50,308 nt of DNA from CAYZXL01 sp964482435 (GCA_964482435.1 CAYZXL010000031.1:1-50308), one strand, 5' to 3'; numbered from the stretch's first letter, positions 33,881 through 40,720 are shown. Notes: generated from the letters alone by a model not told the origin. Translations and numbers: made by a program.

Positions 33881-34626
33881 AAGGCAACCCAGACTGCGCG
33901 GTATCTTAGGACTGTATAAAAGTGATATACAGGATGGCAAGGCTTGGCTCAGGGTGCCCCGCCCGCATGACGCAATTTCCAGATTCGTGACACGGCCTGG
34001 GGTGACTGCCCCGGTCAGGATGGTACAGAGCGACACATTGGATTGTCGCCGTGTTTTTTGATTTGTGGCACCATTCTTGCCCAAGAGGATGGTTTCGCTT
34101 TTGTTTCATGGGTAGTTTGCATAACGACTATTATCAGACCTTGCCACGACGAGAGATAGGGACATCTGCAAGTTATCGGTTGCGGGCATTTGAGCATGGA
34201 CGGCGTGCCCTTGACGCATAGCCAAGCCCCTGATCGGCACTCCCGCAACGTAGCACCGAGAGAGTGCGTGCCGGGCGCAGCCCGACCGCAGCAGCCCGTC
34301 CGCCCTTTCCTGACGTATTTGCCTATGGGCAGGGGATTTGCGACCGGAAGGGCGAAGGGGCATGGGACGGTGACGGTCGGGACAATTCATGACCCGTCTC
34401 CCATATGCACAAAAAAACTTTCAGGTCAAATTGCACCAAAGGGGGCACAAACGTAGCGAAAATAGCTAACAGGGCATTGACTTGGGGTCGGAACTCGTTG
34501 GGATGTGGCGGATTACGCCGTTGGACATGCCGCCGTGTATCCGATATGTATCCATATCCGCCTTGCACTGAGCTTGTTCCCCTATTCCCGCCAGATTGAC
34601 GATGCCGCCCCACCCAGTAGGCGAGA

Positions 34627-34646
34627 CCCACCCCCACCCCCGCCCC
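34627..34646 (-). other. G-quadruplex motif
   Basis: On the minus strand four G runs of 4, 5, 5 and 3 bases are separated by single-base loops (plus strand cccacccccacccccgcccc). One-base loops with runs of three or more make a very stable parallel quadruplex in vitro for similar sequences. It lies about 170 bases past the stop codon of the minus-strand 562-aa gene, so it would be in its transcript if transcription continues. Confidence 0.65.
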
Positions 34647-34692
34647 TAAGATATTGAGGAGACGCTGGTTCCGACGCGGACGCGGGAGGGTA

Positions 34693-34714
34693 CGGGACGC
34701 CGCGAGCCGTCCCG
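34693..34714. other. Stem-loop downstream of the 562-aa gene
   Basis: cgggacg (34693-34699) pairs with cgtcccg (34708-34714), a perfect 7-bp GC-rich stem with an 8-base loop, about 100 bases after the minus-strand stop codon at 34818. No U-run follows, so it is not a standard intrinsic terminator. Confidence 0.35.
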
Positions 34715-34817
34715 ATACATGATAGGTCTCTCCTATATGCAGAAATCGGGGGAATCCCCATAAAACGGGTGCGGGACTTCCATTGCTGGGGCAGCGTCGT
34801 CCGCGTAGGTGTCAGCG

Positions 34818-36506
34818 CTACGGGGTGTTAGGAGTCCGGTTCGGGGGCCAAAGATGGCCTTCTGGCGACAGGATATAGGCGACCTCCCGTGTTTCTGTAC
34901 CAGCCTTCAGGGTGAGATTCCCTGTTCCCGGGTCACGCCACAGGACTATCGTGTCGAACTTGCGCGGTCCGGCGTCTTTGTCCCAACTCGCTTCTTGCCA
35001 ACACGGCGGGCTCCAAGGTTTTTGATTTTCACCCCGATGGAAGTCGGCAAGATATTGTTTTAGGCTCGAAAGGTCCTTAGTGGAGAACCCACACTCAACA
35101 TTGTCGAATGCGGAGTTATGGCCCGTTACGTAGAAATTGACAAGTACTCCATCGCTCTTTAGCGGCACAGAGAAGCCGTCGGGCACCCCACTGCTCGGTT
35201 CGGGGTCTTGCGCTTGGACAGAAGCGGCCAAATAAGCCAACGGGTCAAGTTCTTTCCCCTGTTCCTCTCTGCCCCAATGTGCGTCCTCGAATCTCTCCTG
35301 CACCTGAGGGGCGACAATGCTTTCGTTCCTCTTCCTCCGCGTGACCCGTTGGGCCTTCAGCGCCTCCTCACGAAATCCCCGTAGGCACTTTGACCTGGAG
35401 AAATGTTTAGCACAGGCGGCGGGACTCATCTCAACATTCCATTGAAGGCGGATTTCGTCGCATACGTCTTTCGCGGTGGTCTTTTCCCACTGTCGCAGGA
35501 TGTCTTGAGGAGGGTTCAGCTCGGTGTAGATTATGTCGTCAATCTTGCACCGGCGTATACAAAATGCCATCCAAATCATGCGCTGTTTTTCAGTGAATTG
35601 CCGAAGTTTCGGCACCAACTTCGAGAGCTCGCCTTTCGAGTCCTCCGCCAGGTACTCATTGGGGCCAAATCTCGATAGAAACACGGAGCCGCTTTTCTTA
35701 AACGGCTTAGGCCACCAGGACGGAAGCAGTGGGTTCTTGAACGCTCCGGCCCGCCAGATTCTGAAGCGGTCTTTCACGTAGAACGCATGACCGTCGGAGT
35801 CTTCCCACTCGTTGAGGAGCGGTATTCGTTCAACCAGCGATGCCCCTGCTCTCTCGATGTCTGCGTCATCCCATGAGAAGGGCTTTGACCACCACGTCAA
35901 GTCGAAATAAAAACACCAGAGAAAGTCCGCGTCCGCTGCCTCGCGCGAACAATAAGTCCTGACCTTCCCCTCAGGGCGGTAAACCCGAAACACTTTACCG
36001 CGCACTCTACTGGGGCACACTCTCTTGTCCAAGCCGTGTTTTAGCACGCCTTCCACCAGCTTGCAACGCTCCTGGCGCATCGTGAGGTAATATCCTCGAA
36101 GGAATCGTTGCACTGTTTCTGGGGCCTTTCGCAGCCCGCAAAGAAGGTGACCCTCCCGTACAACGCTGAAGGCTTTCTCCGCCCCACAATCCCGCACATA
36201 AGCGGCGATCGCCCAGACGGTTTCCTTCATCCAGCGGGGCACAACGCCCTTTTGCACAAAGAGGTCGAACACCGGCACCCGCCATCGCGGCATCCGCATC
36301 GGCGAATCGCGGTAAAGAACAGAGTCAAAAACCTCGTCAAAAGCTGGGTTGTGCAACTGGGGTCCTCGGTACTTGGGGCGCAAATGAGGTTTCCCACGGA
36401 GTGGCGAGACTATACCCTTCTTTTTCCAGCGGGTAATGGTGTTGCGATGAACCCCGTATTGGGCGGCGAGTTCTTTCGCAAATACCCGCAATTTGCTGTG
36501 TTCCAT
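34818..36506 (-). CDS. Large orphan protein with N-terminal helix-turn-helix
   Basis: 562 aa, the largest protein of the element. The N-terminus has a clear HTH (VFAKELAAQYGVHRNTITRWKKKG) of the MerR/excisionase or Tc1/phage-repressor style. The rest is rich in Trp, Lys and Arg with no familiar motif: I see no DEAD, Walker, DDE, HUH, PD-(D/E)xK or RT signature, although acidic clusters such as SWDDADIE and WEDSDG occur. Its size and DNA-binding start would suit a replication initiator, primase-like protein or transposition factor (speculation). It is divergent from the plus-strand genes across a 126-base gap that must hold both promoters. ATG 36506 has only a weak gagg/ggg site. Confidence 0.6.
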   Translation of the reverse strand: MEHSKLRVFAKELAAQYGVHRNTITRWKKKGIVSPLRGKPHLRPKYRGPQLHNPAFDEVFDSVLYRDSPMRMPRWRVPVFDLFVQKGVVPRWMKETVWAIAAYVRDCGAEKAFSVVREGHLLCGLRKAPETVQRFLRGYYLTMRQERCKLVEGVLKHGLDKRVCPSRVRGKVFRVYRPEGKVRTYCSREAADADFLWCFYFDLTWWSKPFSWDDADIERAGASLVERIPLLNEWEDSDGHAFYVKDRFRIWRAGAFKNPLLPSWWPKPFKKSGSVFLSRFGPNEYLAEDSKGELSKLVPKLRQFTEKQRMIWMAFCIRRCKIDDIIYTELNPPQDILRQWEKTTAKDVCDEIRLQWNVEMSPAACAKHFSRSKCLRGFREEALKAQRVTRRKRNESIVAPQVQERFEDAHWGREEQGKELDPLAYLAASVQAQDPEPSSGVPDGFSVPLKSDGVLVNFYVTGHNSAFDNVECGFSTKDLSSLKQYLADFHRGENQKPWSPPCWQEASWDKDAGPRKFDTIVLWRDPGTGNLTLKAGTETREVAYILSPEGHLWPPNRTPNTP

Positions 36507-36632
36507 GATTCCCGTTACCTCTGATAGTTACGAAAATCAGTGCACTATTTCGGCGCGCCTGTCAGAAAACTGTCTTACGTGAAGAATGTACCACAGGCGA
36601 GACAATTTGTCCACAAGAAGAAGGAGAAAACG

Positions 36633-36857
36633 ATGAGATTCAAGGTAGTCGAGAGTTTCAGAATTGATGATGCGTGTTGCGGGTGGTTGACGTTCTTGGA
36701 GAGGCACTGGCAGAAGTCGCGCAGCGCGGTGATCCGGGAGTGCATCAAGATGGTCGCGGCCGATGTCCTTTCAAACCTTCCGCGCGAGGGTGCGCCCGGC
36801 GATAACGGGGACGTTCCCGAACGGGACGAGCAAGAACGGGTAAGGCGCGCCAAGTGA
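36633..36857 (+). CDS. Small ribbon-helix-helix-like protein
   Basis: 74 aa. ATG 36633 follows agaaggagaaaacg, a strong ribosome site; the longer upstream frame is disregarded. MRFKVVESFRIDDACCGWLTFLERHWQKSRSAVIRECIKMVAADVL has a strand followed by two helices as in RHH regulators, with SRSAVIRECI the typical second helix. The tail is acidic and polar. It opens the plus-strand half of the element and may regulate the divergent promoters in the 36507-36632 gap (inference). Confidence 0.65.
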   Translation: MRFKVVESFRIDDACCGWLTFLERHWQKSRSAVIRECIKMVAADVLSNLPREGAPGDNGDVPERDEQERVRRAK

Positions 36858-36927
36858 ACGGGTGTTCGGGGATTAGTGGGCGGGGCGAAGGCACTGCCCG
36901 CCTTGAGCACGAGAAAGGAGGTAACGG

Positions 36928-37509
36928 ATGGATATAAGGGATAATTTTCTTCAGAAAGTCGAGGAATTGCGGTTCTCGTACAACATCGGAGAGGGCCGGG
37001 GGGGCGACAACGACCGTCGCAGGGTCGTGATTCTCGTTTCCGACCTTCTCTGTCAGTATCCCACCGATGACATTCTACGGCTTCTCAGCACGTCAGGGCG
37101 AAGCATCGGAGTGGGAGTCTTAGGACCGGACGCGGCCCTTCTCGCGCTGGGCTTCTTCGAGGGCGCGTTGTATAGCGCGTTGTCCAAGTATCAGTTCCAT
37201 TGCGACTGTGTTCCGGCAGAAGCTGCGTACAGGGAAGCGTGCCGCAGGAGAAGGGGTGGCGATTTCAACCCTCTGGTCATTCACTCCCTGAAGGAGTTCA
37301 CACCAGAGGAGGCGGTCCGGCGTTTCCCGATTATTCAGAGCATTATTGCAGCGGTGTTGGGTGAGGTAGAGGTTACGGTGAGCACAAAGGAGGAAACAGA
37401 TGGGGACAGGTCGGTTCGGGGTGATGAGTTGGACAGACGTTTTGAACGAGACAGAGTTTTTGAAACTGCTCGGCGTGGGAAAATCGTCGTTAGACCAAAT
37501 GCGCCGTGA
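36928..37509 (+). CDS. Unknown protein of the mobile element
   Basis: 193 aa with an excellent ribosome site (aaaggaggtaacgg). A basic start is followed by hydrophobic strands (RRRVVILVSDLLCQYP, SIGVGVLGPDAALLALGFFEGALYSAL), a Cys pair (FHCDC) and AVRRFPIIQSIIAAVLGEVEVTV. No signal peptide. No family recognised; the glycine/alanine-rich centre suggests an alpha/beta fold. Its last 37 codons overlap the start of the next HTH gene in another frame. The overlapped tail (DELDRRFERDRVFETARRG) is charged and may be dispensable. Confidence 0.6.
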   Translation: MDIRDNFLQKVEELRFSYNIGEGRGGDNDRRRVVILVSDLLCQYPTDDILRLLSTSGRSIGVGVLGPDAALLALGFFEGALYSALSKYQFHCDCVPAEAAYREACRRRRGGDFNPLVIHSLKEFTPEEAVRRFPIIQSIIAAVLGEVEVTVSTKEETDGDRSVRGDELDRRFERDRVFETARRGKIVVRPNAP

Positions 37510-37663
37510 GGGGCTACCGTGCCTCCACCTATCTGCACGGTGTCGGCTCTACGTGTGCGCCGACGTTCTAAGCTGGGCCGCACAACGGCCAAAGCCGAAA
37601 GTGGGCAGAAAAGTCCAGGACTCCACAAAAGGGGCATGTAGAGGGCATGTAGAGGGTATGTAG
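37400..37663 (+). CDS. Small HTH protein (MerR/excisionase-like)
   Basis: 87 aa; ATG 37400 follows cacaaaggaggaaacag, a near-perfect Shine-Dalgarno placed inside the preceding gene. The core TEFLKLLGVGKSSLDQMRREGLPCLHLSARCRLYVCADVLSWAAQR has the helix-turn-helix and wing order of excisionase/AlpA-like DNA-binding proteins (helix, SSLDQMRREG recognition helix, then a hairpin and ADVLSW). Its 3' end lies in the 11-bp tandem repeats, so it may bind the DNA that encodes its own tail (inference). It overlaps the upstream gene by 110 bases. Confidence 0.7.
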   Translation: MGTGRFGVMSWTDVLNETEFLKLLGVGKSSLDQMRREGLPCLHLSARCRLYVCADVLSWAAQRPKPKVGRKVQDSTKGACRGHVEGM

Positions 37664-37686
37664 AAGGGGTATAGAGGGCGTGTAGC
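37632..37686 (+). repeat. Five tandem 11-bp repeats, iteron-like
   Basis: Consensus gggcatgtaga. Copies at 37632-37642 and 37643-37653 are identical, 37654-37664 has one change, 37665-37675 is degenerate and 37676-37686 differs at two positions. The 11-bp period keeps successive copies near the same DNA face. They overlap the end of the HTH gene and precede the winged-helix gene by about 155 bases. Arrays of this size next to DNA-binding genes are typical of plasmid iterons or partition/repressor sites. Confidence 0.8.
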
Positions 37687-37841
37687 CGAGGGGTTTTCAA
37701 GGCGCGGCTATCTTACCCCTCAAAACCAGAAAGCGCGGGAAATCAGCCTAAAAACGAGGCTGACAAACGATTGAGGTTGCTCCGTCCCCGGTGTCCTGGG
37801 TTCGCCTGGGGCGCCGGGGGCTGGCACAAGGAACGCAGACA

Positions 37842-38180
37842 GTGGGTAGGTCAAGAAATTGGAAACACGGCAACTGTGGGAAATTCGGTAAGGTGCCGAG
37901 GGACCTCCTCGATACCCCGGAATGGCAAGATTTGAGTCTCGCGGCCCGCCTTAACCTGATTGAGGCGATAACTCGATGGAAATTCAGGTCGCCCTTTTTG
38001 CTGCTTCTCTACTCCAAAGCTCCGTGCAATCCGCGGACACACAAACGTTCGATCGAGGAACTTACGGAAAAGGGATGGCTTGAAAAGGTGCGGCCTGGGG
38101 GCCTTTATAGACAGCCGACGCATTTCCGGCTTGGCCCACAGGGAGCCCGGTGGTGGCCGCAAATTGCAGGCTATAAATAA
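37842..38180 (+). CDS. Winged-helix protein resembling phage/plasmid replication initiator N-terminal domains
   Basis: 112 aa from GTG 37842 (aagga about 9 bases upstream); GTG 37791 is possible. GKVPRDLLDTPEWQDLSLAARLNLIEAITRW, then SIEELTEKGWLEKVRPGGLYRQPTHFRLG, is the pattern of O-protein-like winged-helix modules: helix, 'LxEKGxL' turn and a beta wing. It is shorter than full initiators, being only the DNA-binding part. With the tandem repeats upstream it makes a candidate initiator-origin pair, though a regulator is equally possible. No signal for helicase or primase is present. Confidence 0.6.
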   Translation: MGRSRNWKHGNCGKFGKVPRDLLDTPEWQDLSLAARLNLIEAITRWKFRSPFLLLLYSKAPCNPRTHKRSIEELTEKGWLEKVRPGGLYRQPTHFRLGPQGARWWPQIAGYK

Positions 38181-38206
38181 GCACAACATGCAGAAATACG
38201 CCTTGT

Positions 38207-38308
38207 CAAGGTGTAAAAGTACACGTTGTTTTTAATGAACAACACGTAAGAGTGCGTATTGTGTGGGGCAAAATGGGGGCGGAGACAAGGTGTAAAAATG
38301 CACATCGT
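38207..38308 (+). repeat. Pair of 23-bp direct repeats, each a partial palindrome
   Basis: Copy 1 is 38207-38229 and copy 2 is 38286-38308; they match at 19 of 23 bases and all four differences are transitions. Each contains gtgta-N4-tacac (perfect in copy 1, one mismatch in copy 2). Start-to-start spacing is 79 bases, about 7.5 helical turns. They fit two operators for a dimeric regulator in the gap before the excisionase-like gene. The rest of 38181-38584 has only a weak ORF. Confidence 0.6.
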
Positions 38309-38359
38309 CTATACGTCTGCCATGGGCCTCTCCCGCGTTAGCGCAATGTAGAAACAGGA

Positions 38360-38584
38360 ATGTTAAGGGATAGTCAGGCCGCCGCAAAAAGCCGAACCGG
38401 GAGAGCCGCGAGAGAAGATAGGAAGTTGGCGGGTTCTTCTGGCCGAATTCAAGGGGAAGCGGCAAGGGGAGATGTTCCCCGTTCTGTGTGTGGGACTGTG
38501 GTCGTGCAGGCACCCGTGAGAACAAGTAACCGCTTTGGGCAAATGAATCGGGGGAGAGTGAACGAGGTTAGCGAGGGATATTGA
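38360..38584 (+). CDS. Doubtful small basic ORF
   Basis: 74 codons from ATG 38360 to TGA 38584, ending immediately before the ATG of the excisionase-like gene. The product is rich in Arg, Ser, Gly and Ala with no clear secondary-structure pattern, and only a weak agg precedes the ATG. It could be an untranslated leader of the next gene. Listed because its stop codon abuts a real start. Confidence 0.25.
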   Translation: MLRDSQAAAKSRTGRAAREDRKLAGSSGRIQGEAARGDVPRSVCGTVVVQAPVRTSNRFGQMNRGRVNEVSEGY

Positions 38585-38773
38585 ATGGTGAAACGACTAC
38601 TGACAATCACAGAGGCCAGCGAATACCTGGGTTTCAAGCGCTCGACGCTGTACGAATGGGCGTGTCGTCAGAAAATCCCGTTTGTGAAGGTGGGCAAGGG
38701 GCGCATCCGGTTTGACGTGACCCGACTTGACCAGTGGATCGAGGAGCACATAGTTGAAAAAAAGGGGTCTTGA
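38585..38773 (+). CDS. Excisionase-like helix-turn-helix protein (HTH_17 family)
   Basis: 62 aa. KRLLTITEASEYLGFKRSTLYEWACRQKIPFVKVGKGRIRFDVTRLDQWIEEH is a complete HTH_17/excisionase-type domain: 'LTITEASEYLG' first helix, 'RSTLYEWACRQKIP' recognition helix, 'VGKGRIRF' wing and 'LDQWI' last helix. The ribosome site is gaggga 8 bases upstream. It lies 650 bases upstream of the integrase and should act as recombination directionality factor or as a repressor of the element. Its stop codon lies within the -35 box of the promoter that reads into the leader RNA. Confidence 0.88.
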   Translation: MVKRLLTITEASEYLGFKRSTLYEWACRQKIPFVKVGKGRIRFDVTRLDQWIEEHIVEKKGS

Positions 38774-38797
38774 CAAGTGGGCGGAGCGTGGTAAGAT
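38770..38797 (+). promoter_or_regulatory. Strong sigma-70-type promoter
   Basis: TTGACA (38770-38775) and TAAGAT (38792-38797) are separated by 16 bases. The -35 box matches the consensus fully and the -10 at four of six positions. Transcription would begin near 38804, giving a leader of about 130 bases before the next ATG at 38934. Confidence 0.7.
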
Positions 38798-38843
38798 GTC
38801 CGGCGTGAATCTGGATTGGGCATTTTTTTGCGCCACAAGAAAC

Positions 38844-38910
38844 GCCTCAGAGGCGGGAGCCGGCGACGGCCCCGGTCGAACCCAGTTCGGATTCACCCTC
38901 TGAGGCTTTT
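38844..38910 (+). ncRNA. Predicted three-helix structured RNA leader with terminator-like end
   Basis: A perfect 10-bp closing stem pairs gcctcagagg (38844-38853) with cctctgaggc (38897-38906), followed by tttt. Inside it are two more helices: gccg-gcga-cggc (38859-38870) with a GNRA-type tetraloop, and cgaac-cca-gttcg (38877-38889) with a three-base loop. This is a compact three-way junction between a strong promoter and a strong ribosome site (aggagg, 38921-38926). It may be an attenuator, an RNA element sensed by a protein or ligand, or a small RNA ending at the T run. It matches no riboswitch class that I know by eye. Confidence 0.55.
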
Positions 38911-38933
38911 CTGTCGTGAAAGGAGGACAAATC

Positions 38934-39410
38934 ATGGACGATAAGGCGACTAACAACAAGAAACCATGGGGACACCAGCAATTGTCACTAAAGAGCAGGT
39001 ACCAGCACGAAGTGTCGGGGCGGCCTTCTTCGGATGAAAGGGATAGACTCCACGAGGAACTGCAGAGGCAGTACTTTGAAGTCTGCAAAGGCGAAGCCGA
39101 GGATGATATGAAGAAGGACTATTTACACCAACTTGCTGACATTTACGTTGAGTCCTCAGGCACGGTGACGGATAGGTCCCAAGCGGAAAATTTCATTCAC
39201 TCGATGCGAAGGGCAGTGACTCTGAACGCAAGGCTCGCGCATGATGCGGGAGGACATCTTGGCGAGCTCCGACGTGCTACTGAAACAACAAACCAGCTGA
39301 CACTGAAGATGGCGAAACATAACACGATTATGATACTCCTGTCCGTAGTCATCGCGGTTCTCGCGATAATTCAGGCAATTCCAGTAGTCAAATCCTGGTT
39401 CTGTGAGTGA
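38934..39410 (+). CDS. Unknown protein with C-terminal membrane anchor
   Basis: 158 aa from ATG 38934, with a full aggagg ribosome site. The first 130 residues are polar and helical (DERDRLHEELQRQYFEV, AENFIHSMRRAVTLNARLAHDAGGHLGELRRATETTNQLTLKM, a likely coiled coil). One hydrophobic helix follows (TIMILLSVVIAVLAIIQAIPVV, about 131-152), then a short tail. It would be tail-anchored in the inner membrane with its helical part inside. No family recognised. It lies between the structured leader and the integrase; such small membrane genes in islands may act in exclusion or abortive defence, but nothing here shows that. Confidence 0.65.
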   Translation: MDDKATNNKKPWGHQQLSLKSRYQHEVSGRPSSDERDRLHEELQRQYFEVCKGEAEDDMKKDYLHQLADIYVESSGTVTDRSQAENFIHSMRRAVTLNARLAHDAGGHLGELRRATETTNQLTLKMAKHNTIMILLSVVIAVLAIIQAIPVVKSWFCE

Positions 39411-39418
39411 GGTGAATC

Positions 39419-40573
39419 ATGGGCGTTTACAAGAGAGGCGACGTATGGTGGGTTGAGGTTCGGCATGATGGAGAGAGAATCCGGCGGGCGGCGGGGCGGA
39501 CAAAGAAGGATGCTGTCGAGCTTCTTGAGAGGCTGCGGTCTGACCTTCGGCGAGGCGACTTGGGGTTGATTCAGAGGATAGACAGCCCCGCGTTTGACCA
39601 ATTCGCCGGGGAATACCTGAGTTATGCCAGGCAGAACAAGCGGTCGTGGACGCGAGACCGGGCGACCCTGAAGCATCAAACGGAGTTTTTCAAGTCCCGT
39701 CGGCTGTCCGCGATTGACCCCCTCGACGTCGAGAAATACAAAGCATGGCGACTGGCGCAGAATAGCGCGAAGGGACACGCACCGTGCAAGGCGACGGTTG
39801 ACCGGGAGCTTTGTTGTCTGCGGCGGATGTTCAACCTTGCGATGCGATGGAAAAAAGCGTCGGCGAATCCTGTGTCGGGCGACATGTTCTACAACGAGAA
39901 CCGGCAGCGGGATTATGTCGTGTCGGCGATAGAGGAGCGTGTCCTGTTGGAATCAGCGGCTCCCCACCTTCGCCCCATAATCCGGCTCGCCCTGGCGACG
40001 GGAATGAGGAAGGCCGAAATCCTCGGCCTGCAATGGGACCAGGTTGACCTCCGGCGGCAAGTAATCCGGCTCTATGCCGAGGATAGCAAAAACAAGAAGC
40101 CGGACACCGTGCCCCTGAACAGCGAAATGGCGGAGCTTCTGCAAGACCACCCCCGGCAAGGCCCCTATGTTTTCGGCGGCGATGCTCCCATTCTCGATGT
40201 GAAAAGGTCGTTTCACACCGCGCTGAGACGGGCGGGCTTGCCGTTGAATATCCGCTTCCACGACCTGAGACACACCTTTGCAACGAGGTTAGCAGCGTCG
40301 GGCGTTGATGCCGTAACGTTGATGGCTCTAATGCGGCATAGCAGCTTGAGGATGGTGGTGAGGTATATTCACCCGGCGGAGCAAGGAAAACGCGCGGCGG
40401 TTGAGAACCTTGTCAAAACGCCCACAAAAACGCCCACAGTTGAGGTTTTTCCACGCACAAAAGCTCAACCAGTCAACGCAGAAGTGCCAGAGGATAAGGA
40501 TGTTAGGAAGTGGAGATGGGGGGAGTCGAACCCCCGACCTGTGCGTTGCGAACGCACCGCTCTGGCCAGCTGA
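39419..40573 (+). CDS. int: Site-specific tyrosine recombinase (integrase)
   Basis: 384 aa. The N-terminal arm-binding/SAM-like region (VYKRGDVWWVEVRHDGERIRR, then LDVEKYKAWRLAQ) leads to the catalytic domain with R197 (TGMRKAEI), a Lys near 227 in the beta hairpin, H281 and R284 (FHDLRHTFATR), H307 (RHSS) and nucleophile Y316 (VRYIHP). This is the complete R-K-H-R-H-Y set. From about residue 365 the reading frame runs into tRNA-Ala on the other strand, and the tail GESNPRPVRCERTALAS is just the antisense translation of that tRNA. It catalyses integration at, and excision from, the tRNA gene. It starts 8 bases after the membrane-protein stop. Confidence 0.95.
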   Translation: MGVYKRGDVWWVEVRHDGERIRRAAGRTKKDAVELLERLRSDLRRGDLGLIQRIDSPAFDQFAGEYLSYARQNKRSWTRDRATLKHQTEFFKSRRLSAIDPLDVEKYKAWRLAQNSAKGHAPCKATVDRELCCLRRMFNLAMRWKKASANPVSGDMFYNENRQRDYVVSAIEERVLLESAAPHLRPIIRLALATGMRKAEILGLQWDQVDLRRQVIRLYAEDSKNKKPDTVPLNSEMAELLQDHPRQGPYVFGGDAPILDVKRSFHTALRRAGLPLNIRFHDLRHTFATRLAASGVDAVTLMALMRHSSLRMVVRYIHPAEQGKRAAVENLVKTPTKTPTVEVFPRTKAQPVNAEVPEDKDVRKWRWGESNPRPVRCERTALAS

Positions 40574-40584
40574 GCTACATCCCC
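40511..40584 (-). tRNA. tRNA-Ala, anticodon CGC; attachment site of the element
   Basis: On the minus strand a full cloverleaf folds: acceptor ggggatg/catctcc with the G3:U70 pair that identifies tRNA-Ala, D stem gctc/gagc, anticodon stem gtgcg/cgcac with loop ttcgcaa (anticodon CGC), T stem ggggg/ccccc with loop ttcgact, and discriminator A. It is 74 bases without an encoded CCA. The integrase frame overlaps its 3' three-quarters, so the element has rebuilt a complete tRNA on insertion. Confidence 0.97.
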
Positions 40585-40693
40585 ACGACGGAAGTTTTAT
40601 ACGACGCTTTCTCCCAGACATCAAGAGAAAAAACGCCTCCCCCGCAGACCCTCGCTCGGCGTCTGTAGCGTTCGTGGGGGAACACACGGAAGC

Positions 40694-40720
40694 TGACAGG
40701 ATTACAGGACAGACAGGATC
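40694..40720. repeat. Dispersed repeat, gacaggattaacaggat family
   Basis: gacaggattacaggac plus agacaggat. Related copies: 41526-41555, 41757-41783 and the paired copies at 47043-47101. All are in intergenic DNA of region 4. Confidence 0.6.

Larger units (their letters stand above)
33576..34817. other. 1.2-kb non-coding stretch of the mobile element
   Basis: No reading frame here has a convincing start site or protein-like composition. It contains a palindrome next to a 20-base alternating C/G-A tract (33845-33880), a G-quadruplex motif (34627-34646), a 7-bp hairpin (34693-34714) and a short ataggtctctcctat palindrome near 34722-34736. It lies between the small-gene train and the 562-aa orphan gene. 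It is a reasonable candidate for a replication or transfer origin or a control region, but no known origin type was recognised. Confidence 0.5.
31293..40584. mobile_element. Integrated element in tRNA-Ala(CGC), about 9.3 kb
   Basis: The right end is defined by a tyrosine recombinase (39419-40573) whose last 20 codons lie inside a tRNA-Ala gene on the other strand, a standard integration site. Inward from it lie an excisionase-like HTH, an unknown membrane protein, RHH and winged-helix genes, an orphan 562-aa protein and a train of small minus-strand genes. None of these resemble housekeeping functions. There is no capsid, terminase, relaxase or conjugation gene, so it is an integrative mobilisable element, phage satellite or decayed plasmid-like island. 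The left limit is set only by the change in gene style near 31293 and could be off by some hundreds of bases. Confidence 0.65.

Noticed and set aside
34818..36506. DDE or HUH transposase
   Set aside because: No spaced DDE triad, HUH histidine pair or terminal inverted repeats around the gene could be found by eye.
37632..37686. CRISPR array
   Set aside because: Repeats are 11 bp and directly adjacent with no spacers; no cas genes in the window.
38207..38240. Intrinsic terminator after the winged-helix gene (gttgttttta-aacaac)
   Set aside because: The stem is only 6 bp, AT-rich and interrupted, with no U-run after it; the direct-repeat explanation fits better.
40512..40573. Conserved-looking C-terminal domain of the integrase (GESNPRPVRCERTALAS)
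   Set aside because: It is the antisense translation of the tRNA-Ala gene, a well-known artefact, not a protein domain.
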